From: Cellulosimicrobium funkei
Lineage (GTDB): Bacteria > Actinomycetota > Actinomycetes > Actinomycetales > Cellulomonadaceae
Assembly: GCF_004519295.1 (NCBI RefSeq)
Contig: NZ_SOZH01000015.1
Location: 1 to 42,519, forward strand
Length of the DNA stretch: 42,519 nt
Direction: 5' to 3'
How positions within the stretch are numbered: position 1 is the first letter of the stretch; each line of letters opens with the position of its first letter. The position numbers and the translations under genes were made by a program. Positions 16,715-24,103 of the stretch are shown here, piece after piece. Below the pieces are notes generated by a model. The model searched no databases, was not told where the DNA came from, and worked only from the letters and a program-made list of their open reading frames with translations.

Positions 16715-17572
16715 ATGACGACGACGCCCGCGCCCTCGCCCGCCCCGACCCCGGACGCGGGCTGGTGGATCTGCCGCACGTGCGCCGTCGAGCATGCCGA
16801 GCGCCCCGCGGTGTGCGCGATCTGCGCCGACGAGCGCCAGTGGGTGCCCGCCACGGGCCAGGCGTGGACCACGCTCGCCGAGCTCGCCGCGGCGGGCGAG
16901 CGCCTCGTGCTGGAGGAGCTCGAGCCCGACCTGTTCGGCCTGACGAGCGAGCCGACCGTCGGCATCGGGCAGCAGGCCAAGGTCGTGCGCACCCCGGCAG
17001 GCACCTTGCTGTGGGACCCGCCGGGCTACGTGGACGACGCCGCCGTCGAGCAGGTGCGCGCGCTCGGCCCGGTCGTCGCGATCGCCGCGAGCCACCCCCA
17101 CATGTTCGGCGTCCAGGTCGAGTGGAGCCGTGCGCTCGGCGACGTCCCCGTGCTCGTCGCCGAGGCGGACGCGCACTGGGTCGCGCGGCCCGACCCGGTC
17201 GTCGAGACGTGGACCGGCGAGCGCGAGGTGCTGCCCGGCGTCGTGCTCTCGCAGCCGGGCGGCCACTTCCCCGGGAGCGCCGTCGTGCACTGGGCCGCAG
17301 GCGCCGACGGTCGGGGCGTGCTGCTCTCGGGCGACACGATCTTCGCCAACCCCGACCGCACCTCCGTGAGCTTCATGCGGTCCTACCCGAACCGCATCCC
17401 GCTCTCGGCGGCCGTCGTGCTGCGCGTCGCCGAGCGCGTGGCGCGGCGCCCGTTCGAGCGGCTCTACAACAACTTCGAGGGCGTGATCCCCGCCGACGCG
17501 CGGGCGGTCGTGCTCCGCTCCGCGCAGCGGCACGCCGCCTGGGTCCGCGGCGACTTCGACCACCTCACCTGA
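16715..17572 (+). CDS. MBL-fold metallo-hydrolase with N-terminal zinc ribbon
   Basis: The 285-residue protein starts with a Pro/Ala-rich tail, then a small zinc-ribbon-like pair (ICRTCAVEH and CAICADERQW, about residues 20-43). A metallo-beta-lactamase-like fold follows: LLWDPPGY, AIAASHPHMFG, GGHFPGSAVVHW, LLSGDTIF. The canonical HxHxDH metal motif is only partly present (SHPHMFG), so metal content or catalysis may differ from true MBL hydrolases. Substrate unknown. A TAGACC box 6 bp before the ATG at 16715 suggests a leaderless mRNA. Confidence 0.85.
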   Translation: MTTTPAPSPAPTPDAGWWICRTCAVEHAERPAVCAICADERQWVPATGQAWTTLAELAAAGERLVLEELEPDLFGLTSEPTVGIGQQAKVVRTPAGTLLWDPPGYVDDAAVEQVRALGPVVAIAASHPHMFGVQVEWSRALGDVPVLVAEADAHWVARPDPVVETWTGEREVLPGVVLSQPGGHFPGSAVVHWAAGADGRGVLLSGDTIFANPDRTSVSFMRSYPNRIPLSAAVVLRVAERVARRPFERLYNNFEGVIPADARAVVLRSAQRHAAWVRGDFDHLT

Positions 17573-17639
17573 CCGCACCGCCAGCCAGGGCTGCGACCGC
17601 GCGCAGCCCGGCCGAGGATGGGAGCCGGAGGTGACGACG

Positions 17640-17939
17640 ATGCCGAGACGTGTCTCAGGAGCCGCGGTGGCTGCGACGGGGACGTGGGTCGACCCGGACG
17701 GCGTCCGCATGCCCGCCGGCGAGGTCCACGCGTGGGAGCGCGGCACCAACGCGACGGTGTGCCGCCTGCAGCTCAGCCGCCAGGGTCTCGTCCGGTTCCC
17801 CCACGTGACGTGGGCCGACGTCCAGCCCGCGACCGGGCGGGACGCCGACGCCGTCACGTCCGTCTGCCGCCGCTGCGCCGCCGGGACGGGCGCCCGGCGC
17901 GACGAGAAGCCGTGGCGCCGGGTCGACCCGCGGCCGTGA
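17640..17939 (+). CDS. Small conserved actinobacterial protein with Cys pair
   Basis: The 99-residue protein has a compact pattern: GTWVDPDG, HAWERGTNATVCRLQLSR, LVRFPHVTWADVQP and a C-terminal SVCRRCAAG. The single Cys plus the CxxC, with His residues, could hold a zinc ion. I recall similar uncharacterised small proteins in actinobacteria but no assigned function. The ATG at 17640 is chosen over the in-frame GTG at 17631 because GGAGGTGA lies at ideal distance (8 nt). Its TGA overlaps the GTG of the lipoprotein gene, so the two are coupled. Confidence 0.72.
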   Translation: MPRRVSGAAVAATGTWVDPDGVRMPAGEVHAWERGTNATVCRLQLSRQGLVRFPHVTWADVQPATGRDADAVTSVCRRCAAGTGARRDEKPWRRVDPRP

Positions 17940-18427
17940 CGGCGTCCTCCCCGCCCGGCCGTGGACAGGTCGCCCGCAGGGCGCTCTGCGGGCTGGCCGT
18001 CGTCGTGGCCGTGGCGTCCGGCTGCGCTCTCGGGACCGGCGAGCCGACGGCGTACTGCCAGCCCGACGACCCGCTGGTGACGCCGCAGCGCGTCGCTCCG
18101 GGCGACGACCTGCACGTCGAGGTGGCGGGAAGCAGCGGCAGCACGGGGTGCGAGCGCGAGCTGCCCGCCCGCGCGCGCTACGAGGTGCTGATCACGGTCG
18201 CGGGGCCCGCGGACGATCCCGCCACCGGCCGGTACAGCGTCTCGCTCGGCGTGCTCGAGCCCGACGACGAGGGCGACGCGGTCGGCACGTTCCCGGTCCC
18301 CGACGACGCGCCGACCGGCGAGGCCGAGGTCTGGGTGAACCTCCGGCACGCCCCTACCGCGTGCGAGGTCGACCCGACGATCGGGTGCGCTGCGCCGCCG
18401 TCCGCGCTCGTCGACGTCGTGCCCTGA
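17936..18427 (+). CDS. Putative lipoprotein
   Basis: The 163-residue protein has a basic N-terminus, a hydrophobic stretch (ALCGLAVVVAVA) and a lipobox SGC, so the Cys of SGCALG should be lipidated. The mature domain is acidic with five Cys residues (AYCQPDD, TGCERE, TACEVDPTIGCAAPP), suggesting two disulfides, and an immunoglobulin-like strand pattern. No known family is recognised. The GTG at 17936 overlaps the preceding stop by four bases (GTGA). Confidence 0.8.
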   Translation: MTASSPPGRGQVARRALCGLAVVVAVASGCALGTGEPTAYCQPDDPLVTPQRVAPGDDLHVEVAGSSGSTGCERELPARARYEVLITVAGPADDPATGRYSVSLGVLEPDDEGDAVGTFPVPDDAPTGEAEVWVNLRHAPTACEVDPTIGCAAPPSALVDVVP

Positions 18428-18446
18428 CGCCGGCGCTCGCCGGGAC

Positions 18447-20195
18447 TCAGGCCGAGACGGCCACCGGGGTGCCGGGGACGTCGCGCCGCACGACCGCCGC
18501 CTGCGGACCGGTGCGGAGCGCGACGAGCGCGACGTCGTCCTCCCCGTCGCCGGGGAGGACCTGGGAGAGCGCCGTCCGCACCACGTCGTCCAGGCTCGCG
18601 CCCGCCAGGCCGCGCAGCGCGTCGGCGAGCGCGGCGACGTCGTCGCGGATGCTGTGCCCGCGGCGCTCCACGAGGCCGTCCGTGTACAGGACGAGGGTGT
18701 CGTCGGTGCCGAGCTCGACCGTGTGGTCGTGCCGGCCCGCACCCGGGCGCAGCCCGAGCGGGAGGTCGTTGCGCACGGTGAGCACCTCGACCGTGCCGTC
18801 CGCGCGGACGACGACCGGGGGCAGGTGGCCCGCGCTGGACCAGCGGACGGTCCGCACGCCGCGCGAGCGCTCGTCGTCGCTCTGCTCGATGCGGGCGACG
18901 ACGGCGGTCGCCACGGCGTTGATCCCCAGGGCGAGGCCGTCGATCGCGGCGTCCACGCGCTCGAGCAGGCAGGCCGGGGTCGCGCCGCTGTCGTAGCCGA
19001 TGGCGCGCACCAGGCCGCGGAGCTGGCCCATCGTCGCGGCGGCGCCGAGGTCGTGCCCGACGACGTCCCCGATGACGAGGGTCGTCACGCCGTCGGACGC
19101 CACGAACGCGTCGTACCAGTCGCCGCCGATGTCACGGTCGTTCGTCGCGGGCTGGTAGTGCACCGCGACCTCGAGGTCCTCGGGCTGCGGGGGCTCGGTG
19201 AGCACGGCCTGCTGGAGCACGAGCGCGAGCTCGCGTGCGCGCGCCGTCTCCTCCTCCGACCGCTCGGCCCGACGGCGCAGCTCGTCCAGGGTCGTCCGCA
19301 TCCGCGCGGCGTCGCGCAGCGCCGCACCGATGGTCGTGGCGAGACCCGTCAGGTAGCGCGCGTAGTCGTCGTCCCACGGACGCCCGGGCGCAGCCTGGAG
19401 GACCAGCACGCCCGCGGCGCCCCGCGGGCTCGCGTCCCGCAGGGGCTTCACGACGCGGCCCGCCGCGACCTCGCGCTGCCCGGTGGTGAGCGTGCGCCCG
19501 ACGGCCTCGGCCTCCGTACCGTCGGGCGCGGCGCCCGCCTCGAGGAGCACGCGCGGGCGCGGGCCGTCGATGGCGTAGAACGCGACGCGCGCGACGTCGG
19601 CGCTGCGGGCGAGCACCTCGACGACCGGGCGGGCGAACGCGGCCAGGCTGCCGGCCGTCGTCGGCAGGACGGCGTGCAGCTCCCCGAGCGTGAGCAGACG
19701 GCGCTGGTTCACGACCTCGCGCGTCGTCTCCGTCACGATGTCGAGGACGCCGGCGATCCGTCCGTCGTCGTCGACGAGGGGGCTGTAGGAGAAGGTGAAG
19801 TAGGTCTCCTCGTCGAAGCCTGAGCGGTTCATGACGAGGGGCATGTCCTCGCTCCAGGTGGACCGGCCCTCGGTGAGCACCACGTCGAACAGCGGCTCGA
19901 TGTCGTCCCAGATCTCCGGCCACACCGCACGGACCGGCGCGCCGAGCGCGCTCGGGTGCTTGTCGGTGCCGAGGAGGTCCCGGTACCCGTCGTTGTAGAG
20001 GAGCGTCAGCTCCGGGCCCCACACGATCATCGCGGGGAACCGGGTGGAGAAGCACAGCCGCACCGCGTGGCGGAGGGCGACCGGCCAGGTCGCGGGCTCT
20101 CCCAGCGGGGTGTCCGCCCACACGACCTCGCGAGCGAGGCGACCGACGTCGCTGCCCGACGTCGCCTCGTCAAACCAGCTCGCGTCCGCGTTCAC
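18447..20195 (-). CDS. PAS-GAF-SpoIIE (PP2C-type) serine phosphatase
   Basis: The protein of about 582 residues has a PAS domain (about 25-150: WGPELTLLYNDGYRDLLG, YFTFSYSPLVDDDGRIAGV), a GAF-like domain (about 165-310), a short coiled coil (RRRAERSEEETARARELALV) and a C-terminal SpoIIE/PP2C phosphatase (about 350-560: GGDWYDAF, IGDVVGHDLGAAATMGQLR, SSAGHLPPVVV, LVLYTDGLVERR, GEDDVALVALR). Such proteins dephosphorylate anti-sigma-factor antagonists in partner-switching control of sigma factors; a STAS antagonist is encoded 3 kb away (23304-23648). The start is uncertain: GTG at 20195 fits the N-terminus but its GGAG is too close. Confidence 0.88.
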   Translation of the reverse strand: MNADASWFDEATSGSDVGRLAREVVWADTPLGEPATWPVALRHAVRLCFSTRFPAMIVWGPELTLLYNDGYRDLLGTDKHPSALGAPVRAVWPEIWDDIEPLFDVVLTEGRSTWSEDMPLVMNRSGFDEETYFTFSYSPLVDDDGRIAGVLDIVTETTREVVNQRRLLTLGELHAVLPTTAGSLAAFARPVVEVLARSADVARVAFYAIDGPRPRVLLEAGAAPDGTEAEAVGRTLTTGQREVAAGRVVKPLRDASPRGAAGVLVLQAAPGRPWDDDYARYLTGLATTIGAALRDAARMRTTLDELRRRAERSEEETARARELALVLQQAVLTEPPQPEDLEVAVHYQPATNDRDIGGDWYDAFVASDGVTTLVIGDVVGHDLGAAATMGQLRGLVRAIGYDSGATPACLLERVDAAIDGLALGINAVATAVVARIEQSDDERSRGVRTVRWSSAGHLPPVVVRADGTVEVLTVRNDLPLGLRPGAGRHDHTVELGTDDTLVLYTDGLVERRGHSIRDDVAALADALRGLAGASLDDVVRTALSQVLPGDGEDDVALVALRTGPQAAVVRRDVPGTPVAVSA

Positions 20196-20301
20196 CTCCG
20201 CATCGTAGTGGGCGCCGGGGCCTCGCGACCGCACCTGGGGCGTGCTGAGACGGGCCGTTAATCGCTGTTCCACGCTCCGCGCACCGCGCAGGATCGGGGC
20301 C

Positions 20302-21036
20302 ATGGACGACACGACGGAGCAGGAGCTCACCGGCAGCACCGTGAACGACGTCGTGCGGCGCGGGGACACGGTGCGGCGCTCGGCGGGTCCGTGGACCCCG
20401 ACCGTCCAGGCGCTGCTGGCGTGGGTGCGTGCGCAGGGCGTCTCGTTCGTGCCCGCCCCGCTCGGGCTCGACGAGCAGGGCCGCGAGGTGCTCGGCTGGA
20501 TCCCCGGCGAGACGGGCGGCTGGCCCGTCCCGGACTGGGTGTGGACAGCCGCGGCGCGCGAGCAGGCCGCCCGGATGCTGCGCGCGGTGCACGACGCCTC
20601 GGTCGGCTTCGCTCCCCCGGGAGCCGTGTGGCGCTCGCCGGAGCGCGAGCCCGCGGAGGTCGTGTGCCTCAACGACGTCGCGCCGTACAACATGGTGCAC
20701 GACGGCGAACGGGTCGTCGGGTTCATCGACGTCGACATGGCGGCACCTGGGCCGCGCGCGTGGGACCTCGCCTACCTGGCCTACCGGATGTGCGGGTGGT
20801 GCGAGGACATGCCCGCTCCCGCGGACGCCCGGCCCGAAGAACGGCTAGCGCACCTGCTGGAGGCCTACGGGCCGGACGCGGCGCCGGGGGCCGCCGTCGT
20901 GCTCCGCACGATGCGCGAGCGCCTGCTCGACCTCGCGGACTGGACCGAGGAGCGTGCCCGGACGACGGGCCGCGACGACCTGCGGGAGCACGCCGCGCTC
21001 TACCGCCGGGACGTCGAGCGCCTGCCGTGGGGGTGA
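20302..21036 (+). CDS. Aminoglycoside phosphotransferase-like (APH family) protein
   Basis: The 244-residue kinase-fold protein carries the APH catalytic segment CLNDVAPYNMVHDGE (122-136) and a metal-binding FIDVDMAAPGPRAWDLAY (141-158). In close relatives the first segment usually reads C-H-N-D, with His before the catalytic Asp; here Leu123 replaces it, while Asp125 and Asn130 are kept. The N-terminal lobe is short and lacks a clear phosphate loop. It may phosphorylate a small metabolite or be catalytically altered; antibiotic resistance is not implied. The gene is divergent from the SpoIIE phosphatase. A 12-bp hairpin follows the stop codon. Confidence 0.82.
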   Translation: MDDTTEQELTGSTVNDVVRRGDTVRRSAGPWTPTVQALLAWVRAQGVSFVPAPLGLDEQGREVLGWIPGETGGWPVPDWVWTAAAREQAARMLRAVHDASVGFAPPGAVWRSPEREPAEVVCLNDVAPYNMVHDGERVVGFIDVDMAAPGPRAWDLAYLAYRMCGWCEDMPAPADARPEERLAHLLEAYGPDAAPGAAVVLRTMRERLLDLADWTEERARTTGRDDLREHAALYRRDVERLPWG

Positions 21037-21046
21037 GGGGGTGGTT

Positions 21047-21087
21047 GCCGGTGCCGCACCAGCAGGGGGCAGAGATGCGGCACCGGC
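21047..21087 (+). terminator. Terminator-like hairpin after the phosphotransferase gene
   Basis: Perfect 12-bp arms GCCGGTGCCGCA (21047-21058) and TGCGGCACCGGC (21076-21087) enclose a 17-nt loop, 10 bp after the stop codon. There is no T-tract. Confidence 0.6.
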
Positions 21088-21108
21088 TGCCCCTCACGCT
21101 AGATGCGA

Positions 21109-21126
21109 ACTGGACAAGCGTCCAGT
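21109..21126. promoter_or_regulatory. Palindrome ACTGGAC-N4-GTCCAGT, probable operator (copy 2)
   Basis: ACTGGAC and GTCCAGT are perfect 7-bp arms around AAGC. The same arms and spacer length occur at 127-146. It is 58 bp upstream of the hypothetical gene at 21185 and just downstream of a TAGATG hexamer (21100-21105), a possible -10. Two identical half-site pairs 21 kb apart suggest one regulator controlling both neighbours. Confidence 0.55.
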
Positions 21127-21184
21127 AGCAGGAGCGGGTGAAGTTGACGAAGGTCCCTTCCGCTGACAGCGCTTTCCGCTGAAG

Positions 21185-21580
21185 ATGTGGCCCATGGGGC
21201 TGAACTGGGGGAACACCGGACCGGACGTGTACGAGGCGCACGCGCCCGAGGGCGTCTACCGCATCGTCGCGCGGGGCACGGAGTGGTGCCTCGAGAAGCC
21301 GTTCCCGACGCCGGGCCGCATCGGCGGATTCCCGTCGACCGCCGAGGCCATGGCCTGGGGCGACGACCTGCACCTCGCCGCGAGCGGCCCGCGCGTCCGC
21401 ACGCCGCAGCCCGCGTGGCCCACCGTGGACGAGTTCGCGCGCGTCGTCGACGTCCAGCCGACGGTGCTGCGCTCGTGGATCGCGGTGCACGCCGGCGGCT
21501 CGACGAGCCCTCGCCGCCGCATCGACCCGGCGACCCAGCAGCGCATCCGCACGTTCTACCAGCTCGACGCGACGCCCTGA
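21185..21580 (+). CDS. Conserved hypothetical protein
   Basis: The product is 131 residues (128 if the second ATG, at 21194, is used). It begins with MWPMGLNWGNTGPDVYEAHA, continues with a compact beta-rich part (YRIVARGTEWCLEKPF, GGFPSTAEAMAWGDDLHLAA) and ends in a helix-turn-helix-like segment (TVDEFARVVDVQPTVLRSWI) followed by a basic stretch SPRRRIDPATQQRIRTFY. I do not recognise the family. The end could contact DNA, but this is speculative. It is preceded by the copy-2 palindrome and by a direct repeat TTCCGCTGA (21158-21181 area). Confidence 0.65.
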   Translation: MWPMGLNWGNTGPDVYEAHAPEGVYRIVARGTEWCLEKPFPTPGRIGGFPSTAEAMAWGDDLHLAASGPRVRTPQPAWPTVDEFARVVDVQPTVLRSWIAVHAGGSTSPRRRIDPATQQRIRTFYQLDATP

Positions 21581-21642
21581 CGCCGCGGCCCCACCGCCCC
21601 GTACCCCCGCGTGACCGCGCGCGGTGACCTGCCCCCAGCCTC

Positions 21643-22296
21643 TCAGCCACCCAGCAGCAGGGACACCCCGATCGTTGCCATGACGAGGGCGATCACGCCG
21701 TCGAGCACGCGCCACGCCCCGGGCCGGGCGAAGACCGGCGCGAGCAGCCGCGCGCCGAAGCCGAGCGCGGTGAACCAGACGACGCTCGCCACCATCGCCC
21801 CGGTGCCGAACAGCCACCGGGCGGTGTCGGCGCCTCCGGCCCCCGCCCCTCCCGCGTGGGCGGCGGCGTAGCCCGCGGCGAGCGACCCCAGCAGCAGGAC
21901 CGTGTCGAGGTACACGTGCGGGTTGAGCCACGTGAGGGCCAGCGACGTGCCCACGGCCGACCGCGCCGACGTCGCCCCCGCGCCCGACGCCGGGTCGAGC
22001 CCTCCGGGGCGCAGCGCCCGCCGGGCGGCGAGCGCCGCGAGCGTCAGGAGGAACGCGGCGCCACCCCAGCGCACGACGGTGAGGAGCACGGGCGCACCCG
22101 TGACGAGCGCGCCGAGGCCGGCCGTCCCGGCCGCGATGAGCACGAGGTCCGAGAGCGCGCAGACGAGGACGACGGGCACCACGTGCTCGCGCCGGAGCCC
22201 CTGGCGCAGCACGAACGCGTTCTGCGCGCCGATCGCGACGATGAGAGACAGCCCGGCGGCGACGCCGGCGGCAAGGGGCGCGAGGGGGGCGAGCAC
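21643..22296 (-). CDS. lysE: LysE/ArgO-family basic amino acid exporter
   Basis: The 217-residue membrane protein has six hydrophobic segments and the family opening [20 protein letters not shown], with the AxGxQNAFVLRxG signature, and the later [19 protein letters not shown]. LysE-type carriers export lysine and arginine to prevent accumulation during peptide use. An Ala/Gly-rich loop ([15 protein letters not shown]) is inserted between helices 4 and 5. The GTG at 22296 starts the first helix. It is divergent from a LysG/ArgP-type regulator, the usual arrangement. Confidence 0.93.
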   Translation of the reverse strand: MLAPLAPLAAGVAAGLSLIVAIGAQNAFVLRQGLRREHVVPVVLVCALSDLVLIAAGTAGLGALVTGAPVLLTVVRWGGAAFLLTLAALAARRALRPGGLDPASGAGATSARSAVGTSLALTWLNPHVYLDTVLLLGSLAAGYAAAHAGGAGAGGADTARWLFGTGAMVASVVWFTALGFGARLLAPVFARPGAWRVLDGVIALVMATIGVSLLLGG

Positions 22297-22339
22297 CCCT
22301 CGACGGTAGGGACGCCGCTCGGTGAAGTACAGCGACAGA

Positions 22340-22358
22340 TTCTGCAGAACCGTAAGAT
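22340..22358 (+). promoter_or_regulatory. LysG-type operator and leaderless promoter
   Basis: TTCTGCAGAA (22340-22349) is a perfect palindrome in the 68-bp gap between the divergent lysE and lysG genes. TAAGAT (22353-22358) fits a -10 box 6 bp before the lysG ATG, giving a leaderless transcript. The palindrome, in the promoter spacer, is the likely LysR-type binding core controlling both genes. Confidence 0.5.
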
Positions 22359-22364
22359 CCGCTC

Positions 22365-23279
22365 ATGGTGGACCTGCAGCCCGACCAGCTCCGCGCGCTC
22401 GAGGCGATCGCCGCGACCGGCACGTTCGACGCCGCGGCGCGCCGGCTCGGCGTCACGCCGTCGGCCGTGAGCCAGCGCATGCGCGCGCTGGAGTCCGCCG
22501 TCGGGCAGGTGCTGGTGCGGCGGGGCAAGCCCGCGGCGCTGACGCCGCCCGGGCGCGTGCTCGTGCGGCACGCACGCCACCTCGCGCTCCAGCAGGCGGA
22601 CGTGCTCGACGATCTGGGCATCGGGCGGGGCGGGCAGGACGCGGGCGACCCGGCCGCGCTGCCCGAGATCACGCTCGTCGTGTCCGGGGACGCCCTGACG
22701 ACGTGGGCGCTGCCCGCGCTCGCCGAGGCGGCGGGGTGGGCGCGGCTGGAGGTGCTCCGCGAGGACGAGGAGCACTCGATCGGGCTCCTGCGCGACGGGA
22801 CGGCGGTCGCGGCCGTGACGTCGGTCGCGGACGCGGTGCCGGGCTGCCGGTCGACCCTCCTGGGCCGGATGCGGTACCGGCCGTGCGCGAGCCCGGCGTT
22901 CGTCGAGCGCTGGTTCCCCGACGGCCCGACGGCCGCCGCGCTGTCCCGGGCGCCGGTCCTCGCGTTCGACCGCAAGGACGACCTCCAGGAACGCTACCTG
23001 CGGCTGCGGGCGGAGGAGGCGGACACCGCGCTCGACCCGCCGCGCCACTACGTCCCGGCGTCGCACGAGTTCCGCCGGGCCGTCGAGCTCGGCATGGCGT
23101 GGGCGATGCTGCCCGACCTGCAGAGCGCCCGGGCCGAGCGGGCCGGGCGCCTCGTCGGCTTCGACGACGAGCGGGCGGTGGAGGTGCCGCAGCACTGGCA
23201 GCAGTGGCGGCTGCACTCCGCCTCGCTCGACTGGCTCGCGGCGGCGGTCGCACGCGCGGCGCGCGACGCGCTGGGATAG
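22365..23279 (+). CDS. lysG: LysG/ArgP-family LysR-type regulator
   Basis: The 304-residue protein has an N-terminal winged helix-turn-helix (LRALEAIAATGTFDAAARRL, GVTPSAVSQRMRALE) and a LysR effector domain. ArgP/LysG traits include the early VLVRRGKPAALTPPGRVLVRHAR and the closing QHWQQWRLHSASLDWLAAAV. Family members sense lysine or arginine and activate the divergent lysE exporter. The ATG at 22365 starts directly after a leaderless -10 box; there is no ribosome site. Confidence 0.92.
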   Translation: MVDLQPDQLRALEAIAATGTFDAAARRLGVTPSAVSQRMRALESAVGQVLVRRGKPAALTPPGRVLVRHARHLALQQADVLDDLGIGRGGQDAGDPAALPEITLVVSGDALTTWALPALAEAAGWARLEVLREDEEHSIGLLRDGTAVAAVTSVADAVPGCRSTLLGRMRYRPCASPAFVERWFPDGPTAAALSRAPVLAFDRKDDLQERYLRLRAEEADTALDPPRHYVPASHEFRRAVELGMAWAMLPDLQSARAERAGRLVGFDDERAVEVPQHWQQWRLHSASLDWLAAAVARAARDALG

Positions 23280-23303
23280 CACGTCGCGCGCCGCGGGCGT
23301 CGG

Positions 23304-23648
23304 TCAGCCGGCCAGCGCACCGGCCGGTTCGTCGGGCGGGGGCACCTCGGGGCCGACGATCTCGACGAGGTCGAGGGCGTGGCTGAACTCCAGGATCTCG
23401 AGCACCTGGGGCGGGACACCGAGGAGCCGCGGTCGCGACTCCTCGGTCACCTTCATGAGGAGCAGGTGCAGCCCCGACGAGTCCATGAACGTCACGGCCG
23501 AGAGGTCGACCGTCTTGGGGCGGCCGTCGATCGTGGCGGCGAGCCGGGCCTTGACGGCGTGCGTGACGGCGAAGTCGATCTGACCCCACATCACCCAGCG
23601 ACGGCCGCCGTCCTCGATGCGGACTCCCCCGTTGCCAGTGCTCCCCAC
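23304..23648 (-). CDS. STAS-domain anti-sigma factor antagonist
   Basis: The 114-residue protein has the STAS fold: a strand GGRRWVMWGQIDFAV, then TVDLSAVTFMDSSGLHLLLM, where the second Ser of DSSG is the usual phosphorylation site. In partner switching the unphosphorylated form binds an anti-sigma kinase and frees a sigma factor; a SpoIIE-type phosphatase is encoded at 18447-20195. No kinase is nearby. The GTG at 23648 is used; a later start is possible. It lies 45 bp downstream of the GlsB/YeaQ gene, with which it may be co-transcribed. Confidence 0.85.
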   Translation of the reverse strand: MGSTGNGGVRIEDGGRRWVMWGQIDFAVTHAVKARLAATIDGRPKTVDLSAVTFMDSSGLHLLLMKVTEESRPRLLGVPPQVLEILEFSHALDLVEIVGPEVPPPDEPAGALAG

Positions 23649-23693
23649 GACGCTCCCGTCCCCGACGTCACCGACGGTGCGCCGTGCGCACGG

Positions 23694-23957
23694 TCAGCCC
23701 CGGTTGTTCCGGGTGACCGCACCGTACACGCCGAGGGTGATGAGCGAACCCAGGATGGCGAGGAGCCAGGTGCGGAAGTCGCCCAGGTCGCCCAGCGAGG
23801 TCCCGAAGAACACCGAGCCGAGCCACCCACCGAGCAGCGCGCCCAGGATGCCCAGCAGGATGGTGATGATCACCGAACCGGTCTGCTTGCCCGGCAGGAC
23901 GGCACGGGCGATGAGACCGGCCACGAGGCCGAGGACGATGTACGCGATCCAACCCAT
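23694..23957 (-). CDS. GlsB/YeaQ/YmgE family stress-response membrane protein
   Basis: The 87-residue protein has three hydrophobic helices and the transglycosylase-associated (GlsB/YeaQ) pattern: MGWIAYIVLGLVAGLIARAV, LPGKQTGSVIITILLGILGA, LGGWLGSVFFG and a final hydrophobic helix. These small proteins are commonly induced in general stress. The ATG at 23957 follows a strong GGAGGAG site. Placement just before a STAS antagonist suggests membership of a stress regulon. Confidence 0.93.
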   Translation of the reverse strand: MGWIAYIVLGLVAGLIARAVLPGKQTGSVIITILLGILGALLGGWLGSVFFGTSLGDLGDFRTWLLAILGSLITLGVYGAVTRNNRG

Positions 23958-24068
23958 GAGTACTCCTCCGATACGTCGGTTTCCCTGCGGACGTGAACAC
24001 TCCCAGGCTCCGGCACTCCTCGCACGCGCTGGCGCCGTCTCACCCGCACCCCGTTGCGGACGTCACAC

Positions 24069-24085
24069 CGCCCGACGCGCGGGCG
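24069..24085 (-). terminator. Possible terminator at the end of the 14-gene operon
   Basis: CGCCCG (24069-24074) and CGGGCG (24080-24085) form a 6-bp stem with a 5-nt loop, 18 bp beyond the stop of the condensation-domain gene. It is short and has no T-tract, so support is weak. Confidence 0.35.
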
Positions 24086-24103
24086 TGGCCCTCGCTGCCC
24101 CGG

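Noticed and set aside
14588-18742. Very long open frame on the minus strand (over 1,300 codons)
   Set aside because: It crosses several well-supported genes and translates mostly to Arg/Ala/Gly-rich sequence; only its overlaps with true genes on the same strand and frame look like protein. Such shadows are expected at this GC content.
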